In this document: positions 32,178 through 40,475 of the stretch, piece by piece
Numbering within the stretch: the stretch's first letter is position 1
Layout of the letters: each line of letters begins with the position of its first letter
Origin: Methanomassiliicoccaceae archaeon UBA472
Lineage (GTDB): Archaea; Thermoplasmatota; Thermoplasmata; Methanomassiliicoccales; UBA472
Length of the DNA: 64,000 nucleotides
Direction of reading: 5' to 3'
Assembly (NCBI GenBank): GCA_002497075.1
Contig: DAML01000011.1
Location: forward strand, 241-64,240
Notes under the pieces: model-generated
Told to the model about the DNA's origin: nothing
The model's input: only the letters and a program-made list of their open reading frames with translations
The model's database searches: none
Made by a program: the position numbers and the translations under genes

Positions 32178-32573
32178 TCACTTCCGATATTCCATCAGCT
32201 CGAGGTAATTGCCCTCGGGGTCCTGGACTATCGCGAAGAAGGCGAAGTCGAGCATCGGTCGCTTCTCCCGGACCAGTCGGCTGCCATTTTCCAGGACCTT
32301 GAGCAGAGACTCGTCGATCGAGCTCACCTCCAGTTCCAGGAATGTGTGGTCGATGCCGTGCGTGCCACGCCGGAACAGACCACCAATAATGGCGTTTTTG
32401 GACGAAGATACGCCATCCTCATCCACCTGGCTTGTAACGGCGTGATGGTAATCCCCTCCGGAGCCTTCGATGACGCCTACCGCCCAGCCGAATACCTTGT
32501 CGTAGAACTCGGCCGCCCTCGCCATATCATCGACCGGCAGATTGAAAGAACGAACAGGGTCCAACGGATTCAC
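32178..32573 (-). CDS. VOC (glyoxalase/bleomycin resistance) superfamily protein
   Basis: 131 residues with the paired beta-alpha-beta-beta-beta units of the vicinal oxygen chelate fold: VRSFNLPVDDMARAAEFYDKVFGW at the start and FFAIVQDPEGNYLELMEY at the end. Metal-binding candidates are H (GIDHTFLELEV) and E (YLELMEY). The substrate is unknown; many such proteins are annotated as lyases or dioxygenases without proof. Start is GTG at 32573. It lies between intact purA and the decayed purA tail. Confidence 0.8.
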   Translation of the reverse strand: MNPLDPVRSFNLPVDDMARAAEFYDKVFGWAVGVIEGSGGDYHHAVTSQVDEDGVSSSKNAIIGGLFRRGTHGIDHTFLELEVSSIDESLLKVLENGSRLVREKRPMLDFAFFAIVQDPEGNYLELMEYRK

Positions 32574-32691
32574 CTGCTGTTAAATTGTCCGATGAACACA
32601 AGTCCTTTACGCTTTACCGAAACGAACTTCGACTTTCAGAATTCGCTAAATAAATGAAAGAAATGGATTTGAAAAATGGTTTTACAGATCG

Positions 32692-32722
32692 CTTCAGGAC
32701 GCCCATGCGCAGCGCGCCCGCG
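32692..32722 (+). repeat. Left copy of a 31-bp imperfect direct repeat flanking the toxin-antitoxin locus
   Basis: 27 of 31 bases equal those at 33718-33748, including the run GCCCATGCGCAGCGCGCC. The right copy is the 3' end of the zinc-ribbon gene (it encodes ALRMGILK); the left copy would encode ALRMGVLK on the minus strand but lacks the rest of the gene. So it is a detached 3' fragment of a related gene. Confidence 0.75.
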
Positions 32723-32724
32723 AC

Positions 32725-32837
32725 GGCTACGAAGCACTCCCTGAGGCGCCGTGGGTTACCTCGGTTACAATGAGAAGCGTTCGAAGGCACCGGCCAAAAT
32801 CATCGGTAAGGGCAGGGAAGAGACAAGAATACAGTGA
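32725..32837 (+). pseudogene. purA: Decayed 3' fragment of a second purA
   Basis: The frame ending at the TGA 32835-32837 reads GYLGYNEKRSKAPAKIIGKG then REETRIQ, against GYLGYIEKRSKVPAKIISIG then KGREETIRR in the intact purA. Upstream, GYEALP matches GYDALP but is out of frame with the rest, and six bases (two codons) are missing after KII. About 113 bp remain. It directly abuts the 31-bp zinc-ribbon-gene fragment, so the two pieces were joined by recombination. The many base differences suggest an old duplication or a foreign purA. Confidence 0.8.
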
Positions 32838-32855
32838 TCGTTCCCTAACCGTCCA

Positions 32856-33446
32856 TCAACCTTCTTCCGGCTGGTCAACGCTCTTGCGGTAGAACATCAC
32901 CATTTCGACCATTCCAGATCGTTGATCCTTCTGGATCGGAACAAAGCCATTCTCCCGATAAAACCGAATCAGGCCTTCTGAATCCTCACAATCGACCTTT
33001 ATGAACCTTCCGCCAATCTTTTCATGAGCGAGGTTCAAAGCGTCGAAAGCATATCCGACGATGTCCATTCCTTCGATCTCTTCGCATGATCGGTCGTCCT
33101 TACCGAGCTGCCCGATCAGAAAACATGGAACGTGATGAGAAGCCACTATAGGAGAGTAGAACATTCCGACCAATCTCTTTTTCAGGCTACCAGATATCGA
33201 TGGTGAGCTAACGTCCATTAGGTGGATGGCGATGGTGAAATAGCCAATAATGATGAACGAATCTTCGTCGTCAGTTCCTTTTCTGCAAATTAGATAGGTT
33301 CTTGAACGGTTACTTTTTTCGAATGCAATGGAGCGATGTTCGAGAAAATATTCGATGTCCGCGTTTCGTTGACAACTGAACCCATTAAGAAAATCAGAAA
33401 CCTGTTCTTCCGATCGTGATGAGAGAAGGGCACTGAGCGGGATCAC
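32856..33446 (-). CDS. GNAT-family protein, probable toxin
   Basis: 196 residues. The N-terminal FLNGFSCQRNADIEYFLEHR and SRTYLICRK, the central IGYFTIAIH, and the C-terminal GGRFIKVDCEDSEGLIRFYR followed by ENGFVPI are the pattern of a GNAT subfamily found in toxin-antitoxin loci. The usual acetyl-CoA loop is replaced by LGKDDRSCEEIEG, as in that subfamily. Known GNAT toxins acetylate charged tRNAs and stop translation; this one's target is unknown. The GTG start shares GTGA with the upstream small gene, so both are co-translated. Base composition is richer in A+T than in neighbouring genes. Confidence 0.7.
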   Translation of the reverse strand: MIPLSALLSSRSEEQVSDFLNGFSCQRNADIEYFLEHRSIAFEKSNRSRTYLICRKGTDDEDSFIIIGYFTIAIHLMDVSSPSISGSLKKRLVGMFYSPIVASHHVPCFLIGQLGKDDRSCEEIEGMDIVGYAFDALNLAHEKIGGRFIKVDCEDSEGLIRFYRENGFVPIQKDQRSGMVEMVMFYRKSVDQPEEG

Positions 33447-33604
33447 AAACTTCTCAATGATTCCAATCCCCTTTTCAGATCAGCTTCGAAGTTGCTCTTG
33501 TGGATGCGGTCATCGGCGGTGGGATTGTTCATAGCATCGATCATGGCCTTGGCTGCATCATCGTCCTGTATTTCGAACGGCCTATCGAAGGATGAAGTCG
33601 CCAT
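33443..33604 (-). CDS. Candidate antitoxin, 53 residues
   Basis: Small acidic-to-basic protein starting MATSSFDRPFEIQDDDAAKA, followed by MIDAMNNPTADDRIHKSNFE and ADLKRGLESLRSL. It precedes the GNAT gene and overlaps its start by four bases, the usual order of antitoxin then toxin. It has no ribbon-helix-helix or other DNA-binding motif that I can recognise; the C-terminal amphipathic helix could wrap the toxin. ATG at 33604. Its function is inferred from position only. Confidence 0.6.
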   Translation of the reverse strand: MATSSFDRPFEIQDDDAAKAMIDAMNNPTADDRIHKSNFEADLKRGLESLRSL

Positions 33605-33714
33605 TTTTCTTGCCGGAGCATGATACGAAAATGAGCCTATTTAATCACTGGCACTAACTGTAATCAGAGAGAAAAGAAAAGGTCAAAGAAGTTTGAAGGA
33701 AGGGGTTTACGAGC

Positions 33715-34392
33715 TTACTTCAGTATGCCCATGCGCAGCGCGCCAGCGGCGAGCAGGGCGAATCCACCAGTGAAGATCTCAGGCCCGTAGACACCGTACT
33801 TGGCGGTGTCCGCGAAGGTGGCGACCAGGCCCCAGACGATGAACACCAGCGCCAGCACGAGCACCAGTATGTCCTTGATCTCGCCGAGCTGCTTCAGCAG
33901 GGCGGGCATGATCACGTCCATGAACAGCAGGAGAGCGCCGACCAGGCAGATCAAGCCCAGGATGACGATCCCAGCTGGCACACCTGTGCTGATCCAGGAG
34001 AAGTTACCGAAGGCGCCATCCAGAAGGAACACGCCAGAGATGATCATCAGTATCTCGGCCAGGTCGACCTTCTTGACGGTCGGCACGCGCTTCGGCGGCA
34101 TCGGCGGCTGCTGGTAGTACCCTCCCTGCGGCGGGGCGTAGTATCCGCCCTGCGGGGCAGGCTGCTGGTACTGCGGCTGCGGTTCCTGGTAGCCCTGCGG
34201 CTGCTGATGCTGCTGGTCCCCATACTGCTGAGGGGGTTGCTGGTACTGCGGCTGCGGTTCCTGGTAACCCTGCGGCTGCTGATGCTGCTGGGGCGGCTGC
34301 TGGTACCCCGGCTGGCCCATCGGAGCGTTGCATCTCGGGCAATTAGCGGCGTTGTCCGCTATGTAATCCAATCCACAATTATTGCATCTCAT
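33715..34392 (-). CDS. Zinc-ribbon, Q/P/Y-repeat membrane protein
   Basis: 225 residues. It starts with a zinc ribbon (MRCNNCGLDYIADNAANCPRC), then about 75 residues of Gln/Pro/Tyr/Gly repeats containing a 25-residue unit (QQPQGYQEPQPQYQQP) twice, then four membrane helices (ILMIISGVFLLDG; AGIVILGLICLVGALLLF; IKDILVLVLALVFIVWGL; and a final FALLAAGALRMG). The topology suggests a cytosolic repeat tail on a membrane anchor, in an unnamed archaeal family. The ATG is 34392. Its 3' end is the source of the right-hand 31-bp direct repeat. Confidence 0.7.
   Translation of the reverse strand: MRCNNCGLDYIADNAANCPRCNAPMGQPGYQQPPQQHQQPQGYQEPQPQYQQPPQQYGDQQHQQPQGYQEPQPQYQQPAPQGGYYAPPQGGYYQQPPMPPKRVPTVKKVDLAEILMIISGVFLLDGAFGNFSWISTGVPAGIVILGLICLVGALLLFMDVIMPALLKQLGEIKDILVLVLALVFIVWGLVATFADTAKYGVYGPEIFTGGFALLAAGALRMGILK
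33718..33748 (+). repeat. Right copy of the 31-bp direct repeat
   Basis: Lies in the last codons of the zinc-ribbon gene; 27 of 31 bases match 32692-32722. The two copies bracket the purA fragment and the GNAT toxin-antitoxin genes. Confidence 0.75.
34162..34290 (-). repeat. 75-bp tandem-type repeat inside the zinc-ribbon gene
   Basis: The stretch beginning TGCTGGTACTGCGGCTGCGG occurs at 34163 and again at 34238, a 75-nt offset (25 codons), differing by one base over more than 50. It encodes the QGYQEPQPQYQQP units and is recent enough to have kept DNA identity. Confidence 0.8.
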
Positions 34393-34575
34393 GCGAGATC
34401 CTCCTTTTCGTCGCACAACGAACTCTGGCCTTATAATGATTTTTAAAGTGGCGATCAATCCAGATAAGATAACGTTCTCTCCAGTTGGTTTTTCTAATCC
34501 TGAAAGATCAGGACAATTATTATGCTGCATGAATTCATGTGCAACCATCCGTGAGCAAGGTGGGGGAGAGTTCGG

Positions 34576-37500
34576 ATGAGGAGAATCATTACGGCATTGA
34601 CGTTTTGGGCTTTGGCAGCGGTGATGATCATGTCGATATTGCCTGGCAGTATCGTCATATCGAGTGGGTCCGGAGGAGGGACGCCTGACCTCTCGGAGCA
34701 AACGCTCACCTCCAGTCCTACCCTGACCGTGGACGGGGACGCTTCCCTGATAGCCCTGGTACAGCAGAACGGATGGCCGGGCACAGGGACCCTGGAGGAC
34801 CCGTTCCTCATGTACGGCCTCGAGGTGAACGCCTCACAAGCCCCGTATGGCATATACATCATGAACACCAGGCTGCATCTGTCGATAAGGTACTGCTCGG
34901 TGTACGGTGCGGTCGGAGAACTTGGAGAGCCGATCGGCGTGGGCATAAAGCTGCTCAACGTCAGCAACGTCATAGTTTCGCACTGCACCCTTTTCAACAA
35001 TGACCTGTTCGGAATAGAATTAGCGAGCTGCTCCAATGTTATAATAAGCGCCAACGAAGCCTACGACCATGGTGAAGGAGCAATTCATCTGGTTTATTCA
35101 TATGACAACCAGATCATAAGCAACGATTGTGTTAACAGCCATATCGGCATAGGTCTCCAATATTCCGAGCGCAACGAGGTCCGTGACAATTACCTATCGG
35201 GCAACAGCGATTCGGCCGTGCGGACCTATTTCGCCCATGAAAACCAATTCTACCGGAACTCCTTCCTTTACAGCGGCTTCCACGGGATCATCCTGGATAA
35301 CAGCGACAGATGCGTGATAGACTCCAACTACGCATTGGACAACTACGTTCAGTACCGGTTGTGGCGATCGAACGACAGCGTCGTCTCCAACAACTACGGC
35401 AGCGGCCATTGGCACGGCCTGCAGTTGACCGAGGACAGCCAGAGGAACCTTGTCGTCAACAACACCTTCGATTCCGCGGACGACGGGATATTCGTATATG
35501 GCGACGCGCGGTTCAACCAGATCATCGGGAACGACTGCTCTGGCTGCACCAACGGCATATACATCTACGGGGCGAGCGACAACGAGGTCCGCGAGAACGT
35601 CTTCCACGATTGCGTGCAAGGACTCCACATCAAATGGGAGTTCAGCTACCGTAGCGAGCGCAACCAGATATGGAACAATGTCATGATGGACAACTCCAAG
35701 TACGGCGCCCTTGTAGAAGGCGGGAGGAGCAACGTCATCTCGGGGAACGTCTTCGACCGCAACCTGGTCTGGGGGATGTACCTCAATTCGGCGACCGCCA
35801 ACAACCAGCTGTTCTGGAACGTTTTCCTGGAGAACCATGGCAGCAACTCCACTTATAATTCTTCACTGGCCCAGGCTTTTGACGGTTCGTCCAGCAACAC
35901 CTGGACCCAGAGCGACCGCGGCAACTACTGGAGCGACTGGACCGCCCCGGACGACAACGCGAACGGCATAATCGACTCACCGTACGTTATCGGGGGTTCT
36001 CTGGCCAAGAAGGACCTGTTCCCGCTTGCGAGCATCCTGAGGATAACCTCACCCGCCCCCGGCGCCCTGGTCGGGAGCAGCCTAGCGACCGTTCAGGGGG
36101 ATCTCAGGAACCACCTGACGATATCATCGCTGGAATGGTCGAACGCGCAGAACGGAGAGACCGGACCCTGCCAGCCCTGTCTGGATTGGGAGGCGGAGGT
36201 GCGCCTTAAGAACGGACGCAACGACATTCATTTCACGGCCGTGGACCATCATGAGCGGGAGTTCACTGCTGATATCGTCCTCTACTACGAGGGACCGAGC
36301 ATCGTCATGACGCCCGCCCCCGGAACGACGGTGTACACCAATCAGTCCATTGTTGAGCTCGCTCTTGAACTCAACGGCACCGATCCGTTATCTAACCTTA
36401 CCGTGGAAAGGAACTTCGCGGGAGATGTGACCTTCACCTTCTTCGAAGGGTTCAGCGGCTCGCTGAGCTGCTATATGGTGGAGAGCTTTACCGTGGAAGA
36501 GGGAGTGAACAATTTCACTCTCACCCTTCGCGATGTGAACGGGAGGAACGATTCGGTGAACATCACGGTGGTGATGGACCGGAGCCCTCCGACGCTGCTT
36601 ATTACCGATCCAGAGGAAGGCTCGTACCTCGACACGAGTGATCCCATTGCCACCTGGACAGTTTGGGACGACCGGGGAGTGGGCAGCATCGAATTCTCCC
36701 TGGATGGTTCAGAACTGACCGCCGCCGGGACGGGAGGTAGCGAATTGGCAAATTTGACGGAGGGTCCGCACACCCTCATCGTGATCGCCCTCGACTTGGC
36801 GGGCAATACGGCCTGGCACATGGTCAATTTCACTGTCGATACCGAGCCGCCGTCGCTGAGCATCGTCACCCCTTCGGACGGAGCGATCATCAATAGAAGC
36901 TGGTCGGTGATCGAATGGGCTTGCGACGATGCCACCACTGGAATATCGCGCACCGAGATCAGCGTCGATGGAGGCGCCTGGACCGAGGCGGAAGGGACGG
37001 ACCTCAACTGCTCCAGCCTGGCCGACGGCCAACACACCGTGGCGGTCAGGGTTAGCGACCTGGCGGAGAACATCGCTGCCGCGGAGGTCGCGTTCATCAT
37101 CGATACCACCGCTCCCGAGGTGACCATATCTTCGCCATCGCAGAATTCTTACGTGAACAGCGTCAGCGTGCAATGGACTAGTTATGACCTGAATGGAATA
37201 GCCCTGACCGAAATGAGGGTGGACGATGGGGAGTGGTCCGTGGCGACCGGGTCCGACCAGAGCCTCACGCTGTCGGACGGCAGGCACTCGGTCGATCTGC
37301 GGGCCACCGACCAGGCGGGGCTGATGACGGTCACCAGGACCTCCTTCACCTTGGACACCGTGCTTCCCTCGGTGACAATCAGATCTCCGGCACCGGGGAC
37401 CTTCATCAACGATGATGAGGTCGATCTGGAATGGACGAGCAGTGACGAGCTATCCGGGGTGAGCTACGTTCAGGTGAGGATAGACAGCGGGAACTGGATG

Positions 37501-38796
37501 TCCAGGACCGGCACGTCCTGCACGATCACGTCCCTGAGCGACGGTGACCATGTCCTGTTCGTTAAGGTGGCCGACAGGGCCGGGAACGTCCGAACCGCGT
37601 CCGTGGAGCTGGGGGTGAGCGTATCCGGACCGTCGGTGACCTTCGATCCGGGATCCCCGGTATGGACCAACGATGAAGGGGCGAACATAACAATCAAGGT
37701 CTCGGACAGCGTCCCCTTGATCTCCGCCTACATAACCAGGTACGTTGGCGATTCCGTCGTGGACGTCCAGAACGTGAGCGGGTTTTTCGCTGGGTCGCGC
37801 GAAGTTACGTACGTCGATCGTACGTCATTGGCAGAAGGGATCACCTTCTGCACGATAACCATCAACGACTCAGCTGGCAACTCCTGCACCGCGAACTACA
37901 CCCTGGTCCGGGATTCCGAAGGCCCGCAGGTGAGCATCGGGCTTGCTGATGGGTCCTTTGTCAACGGCTGGCCCCTGGTCATCTCCTGGACAGCTCATGA
38001 CCATTTGACGGATGTGGCGGGTTACGACGTTCGGATCGATGAAGGGAATTGGACCGAGGCGTCGGGAACGGATATCTCCCTCCAGCTGGCGGATGGCGCG
38101 CACACCATCTGCGTACGTGCTTACGATACGTTGGGAAACGTCGGGGAGGATTCGATCCAGATAACCGTGGACAACCAGCCCCCCACCGCCCAATGTTCTC
38201 CGGAAGGGACCGGGACCGACATCCGAACGGTTGTTACCGTCGCCTTCTCGGAACGAATGAACGTCAGCTCGGTGAGGATCGTGGTGGCTGGAGCGAACGG
38301 CACCGTTACCTGGAACGGTGATATTGCCACCTTCACCCCTATTGCCCTGGAACACGCATGTGATTACCTCGTCACCGTCTCCGGTAATGACCTGGCCGGC
38401 AACACCGTAGAGATGAACTGGACATTCAGTACGACGCCCGATACCGGCACCTTGACCGGCAAAGTGGTGGACGAGGAAGGAAACCCGTTGGCCAACATCA
38501 CCGTACGCGTGGGGGATGTTAGCGCGGTGACCAACGAGATCGGCCGCTTCATCCTGAACGGATTGACACCGACCAGCTACGTGCTGACGGTCGATGCCGA
38601 GGGATACGAGATGTATTCCAGGTCCGTCACCGTCACGGCGGGCGGAGCGGAAGAGCTGGGCGAGCTGACCTTGGTGGCCGAGGATAGGGGCGACGGGGCT
38701 GACGACGGCAGCGATACGCTGCTGATCGTCGCCGTCATAGCCATCATCGCCGTGGCCGCGGTCGCCGCGGTGGTGTTCCTGAAGCGGAGAATGTAA
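34576..38796 (+). CDS. Large surface protein: beta-helix, Ig-like repeats, Big_5-like and carboxypeptidase-regulatory-like domains
   Basis: 1406 residues. Signal peptide (RRIITALTFWALAAVMIMSI), then a NosD-type right-handed beta-helix of PbH1 repeats to about residue 480 (NVIISANEAYDHGEGAIHL, given from about 154). After that come about seven Ig-like modules of the form PPTLLITDPEEGSYL ... DGGAWTEAEGT ... GNIAAAEVAFIIDTTAPEVTI; an SbsA/Big_5-like unit (PTAQCSPEG ... GNTVEMNWTF); a carboxypeptidase-regulatory-like domain (LTGKVVDEEGNPLANITVRV); and a C-terminal membrane anchor LLIVAVIAIIAVAAVAAVVF with KRRM. Likely a cell-surface adhesin or polysaccharide binder. No catalytic residues are recognised. 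Confidence 0.85.
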   Translation: MRRIITALTFWALAAVMIMSILPGSIVISSGSGGGTPDLSEQTLTSSPTLTVDGDASLIALVQQNGWPGTGTLEDPFLMYGLEVNASQAPYGIYIMNTRLHLSIRYCSVYGAVGELGEPIGVGIKLLNVSNVIVSHCTLFNNDLFGIELASCSNVIISANEAYDHGEGAIHLVYSYDNQIISNDCVNSHIGIGLQYSERNEVRDNYLSGNSDSAVRTYFAHENQFYRNSFLYSGFHGIILDNSDRCVIDSNYALDNYVQYRLWRSNDSVVSNNYGSGHWHGLQLTEDSQRNLVVNNTFDSADDGIFVYGDARFNQIIGNDCSGCTNGIYIYGASDNEVRENVFHDCVQGLHIKWEFSYRSERNQIWNNVMMDNSKYGALVEGGRSNVISGNVFDRNLVWGMYLNSATANNQLFWNVFLENHGSNSTYNSSLAQAFDGSSSNTWTQSDRGNYWSDWTAPDDNANGIIDSPYVIGGSLAKKDLFPLASILRITSPAPGALVGSSLATVQGDLRNHLTISSLEWSNAQNGETGPCQPCLDWEAEVRLKNGRNDIHFTAVDHHEREFTADIVLYYEGPSIVMTPAPGTTVYTNQSIVELALELNGTDPLSNLTVERNFAGDVTFTFFEGFSGSLSCYMVESFTVEEGVNNFTLTLRDVNGRNDSVNITVVMDRSPPTLLITDPEEGSYLDTSDPIATWTVWDDRGVGSIEFSLDGSELTAAGTGGSELANLTEGPHTLIVIALDLAGNTAWHMVNFTVDTEPPSLSIVTPSDGAIINRSWSVIEWACDDATTGISRTEISVDGGAWTEAEGTDLNCSSLADGQHTVAVRVSDLAENIAAAEVAFIIDTTAPEVTISSPSQNSYVNSVSVQWTSYDLNGIALTEMRVDDGEWSVATGSDQSLTLSDGRHSVDLRATDQAGLMTVTRTSFTLDTVLPSVTIRSPAPGTFINDDEVDLEWTSSDELSGVSYVQVRIDSGNWMSRTGTSCTITSLSDGDHVLFVKVADRAGNVRTASVELGVSVSGPSVTFDPGSPVWTNDEGANITIKVSDSVPLISAYITRYVGDSVVDVQNVSGFFAGSREVTYVDRTSLAEGITFCTITINDSAGNSCTANYTLVRDSEGPQVSIGLADGSFVNGWPLVISWTAHDHLTDVAGYDVRIDEGNWTEASGTDISLQLADGAHTICVRAYDTLGNVGEDSIQITVDNQPPTAQCSPEGTGTDIRTVVTVAFSERMNVSSVRIVVAGANGTVTWNGDIATFTPIALEHACDYLVTVSGNDLAGNTVEMNWTFSTTPDTGTLTGKVVDEEGNPLANITVRVGDVSAVTNEIGRFILNGLTPTSYVLTVDAEGYEMYSRSVTVTAGGAEELGELTLVAEDRGDGADDGSDTLLIVAVIAIIAVAAVAAVVFLKRRM

Positions 38797-38916
38797 GTTC
38801 GGACGGCCCAAACCCTTTCCAATCTCCCTTTTATTCAGTTCCATCCCGAGAGACCAATCTGCTGGTTTTATCAACCCTCCCTGGCATATTTTCCCATCTC
38901 AAGGGGGTTTACGAGG

Positions 38917-40449
38917 GTGGAATTGAAACCGAACGTTCTGACAGCGATAGCGATAGTGGCATTGGTCCTGTCCGCAATAGGTGCGGGGGCGGGGATCATA
39001 GCATTGACCACGCCGGGGCCGGAAGGGCCAGAAGGACCGGCCGGAGAAACAGGCGACACTGGACCGGAAGGAGAGCCGGGATTCGGCTTCGCCAGTTTCG
39101 TCATCGCCGCGCACGACTCCATAGACAACGAGAACGCGGACTTCGTGTGCGACGGGACCGATGATCAGGACCAGATCAACGCGGCGATCAGCTTGTTGCC
39201 CGACCAGGGCGGCTCCGTGTACCTGAGGGAGGGGACCTTCGTCCTGAGCGGCGGGATCGTCATCGCCAAGTCCAACGTGACCGTCGGCGGTTCCGGCGCC
39301 GGCACCGTGCTCAAGGCCGAGGACGGTCTGAACGGGACCATGACCCTCGTGAAGGCCATGGACTGCGACAGTATCGTCCTGCGGGACCTGAGCATCGACG
39401 GCAACGCGGACATGAACGTCGGAGGCAGTTACGACGGGGTGCTCTTCGACCATTGCTCCGATTCCAGGATCGACAGCGTCGGTGCGCACGACCTGAATGG
39501 AATTGCGGTGGAGCTCACCTCCTGCTACCTGGTGACCGTGGAGGACAGCCGCATCCGCGACTGCGGTTCTTACGGAATGCTGGTCAATTACTCCGTAAGC
39601 ATCTCCCTGTCAGGCAACGTTCTGCAGGGCTGCGGGGACGAATCCGTGCTCCTGACCCACAGCCGCGATTGCACGGTCCAGGGGAACAATGCGCTCTACG
39701 GTGGATCGCGCGGGGTGCACCTGGAGCTCAGCAATTACAACGTGATAGAGAACAATGTCCTGCGAGGGTCGGAGACGGACGGAGTGTTCCTGGAGACGTC
39801 CTACTACAACACCATATCCGGCAACCAGGTGTTCGACTCGGTAAATTGGGGCATATTCGTGAGCTCGTCCTCCGACCATAACACGGTGGTAGGGAACTCG
39901 GTCGTCTCCAGCGGTTACGACGGTATCAGGATCGAGGAGTCCCTGGGCAACTCCATCACTGGCAATTCGGCCATTGATTCGGGCTGGGCTGGAATGATCG
40001 TTTACGATTCGGACGATACGGTGGTCAGTGGCAACGTCGTCGACACCTGCTTCTATTCCGCAATATCCGTCTACAACTCGAACCATGTCGTCGTGTCCGG
40101 CAACACCTTCAAATGGGCGGACGATCACGGGATCCAGATACAGTCCTCAGACGATTGCCTGATCTCCGCGAACGCCGTGAGCTGCAACTCCAACCGGGTG
40201 GACAACTCCTACAGCGGCATATCCGTCGCCGGGGACAGCGACAGGAACCTGATAGACGGGAACACCGTGCGCGTGGGGTACACCAGCTACCGGCAGAGGT
40301 ACGGCATATACATCCAGTCTTCGATGTGCAATAATAACGTGCTGATAAACAACGACCTGTACACTTCGGGATGGACCGATGAGTACGTTGACGATGGCAG
40401 CGGGACGATCATCCACAACAACCGGTTGGACACCGGCTGGGCCCCTTGA
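38917..40449 (+). CDS. Membrane-anchored beta-helix protein with collagen-like stretch
   Basis: 510 residues. The N-terminal signal-anchor helix (NVLTAIAIVALVLSAIGAGA) is followed by a short collagen-like Gly-x-x run (GPEGPEGPAGETGDTGPEGE), then a pectate-lyase-type opening (DDQDQINAAISLLPDQGGSVYL) and about ten PbH1 coils (SISLSGNVLQGCGDESVLLT and similar). Related to polysaccharide-degrading or -binding beta-helix proteins; I see no clear catalytic site. Start is GTG at 38917. It follows the larger beta-helix protein on the same strand after 120 bp, and they may form one surface locus. Confidence 0.82.
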   Translation: MELKPNVLTAIAIVALVLSAIGAGAGIIALTTPGPEGPEGPAGETGDTGPEGEPGFGFASFVIAAHDSIDNENADFVCDGTDDQDQINAAISLLPDQGGSVYLREGTFVLSGGIVIAKSNVTVGGSGAGTVLKAEDGLNGTMTLVKAMDCDSIVLRDLSIDGNADMNVGGSYDGVLFDHCSDSRIDSVGAHDLNGIAVELTSCYLVTVEDSRIRDCGSYGMLVNYSVSISLSGNVLQGCGDESVLLTHSRDCTVQGNNALYGGSRGVHLELSNYNVIENNVLRGSETDGVFLETSYYNTISGNQVFDSVNWGIFVSSSSDHNTVVGNSVVSSGYDGIRIEESLGNSITGNSAIDSGWAGMIVYDSDDTVVSGNVVDTCFYSAISVYNSNHVVVSGNTFKWADDHGIQIQSSDDCLISANAVSCNSNRVDNSYSGISVAGDSDRNLIDGNTVRVGYTSYRQRYGIYIQSSMCNNNVLINNDLYTSGWTDEYVDDGSGTIIHNNRLDTGWAP

Positions 40450-40468
40450 AACCTTTTCCCTTCTCCTC

Positions 40469-40475
40469 TTTTTTT
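40469..40475 (+). terminator. Oligo-T terminator after the beta-helix gene
   Basis: T7 preceded by CCCTTCTCC, 20 nt past the stop; it overlaps the end of the convergent ubiD gene. Confidence 0.5.

Noticed and set aside
34576..40449. Beta-helix and Ig units as DNA-level tandem repeats
   Set aside because: The units repeat at protein level only; the DNA between units has diverged, so no nucleotide repeat is annotated.
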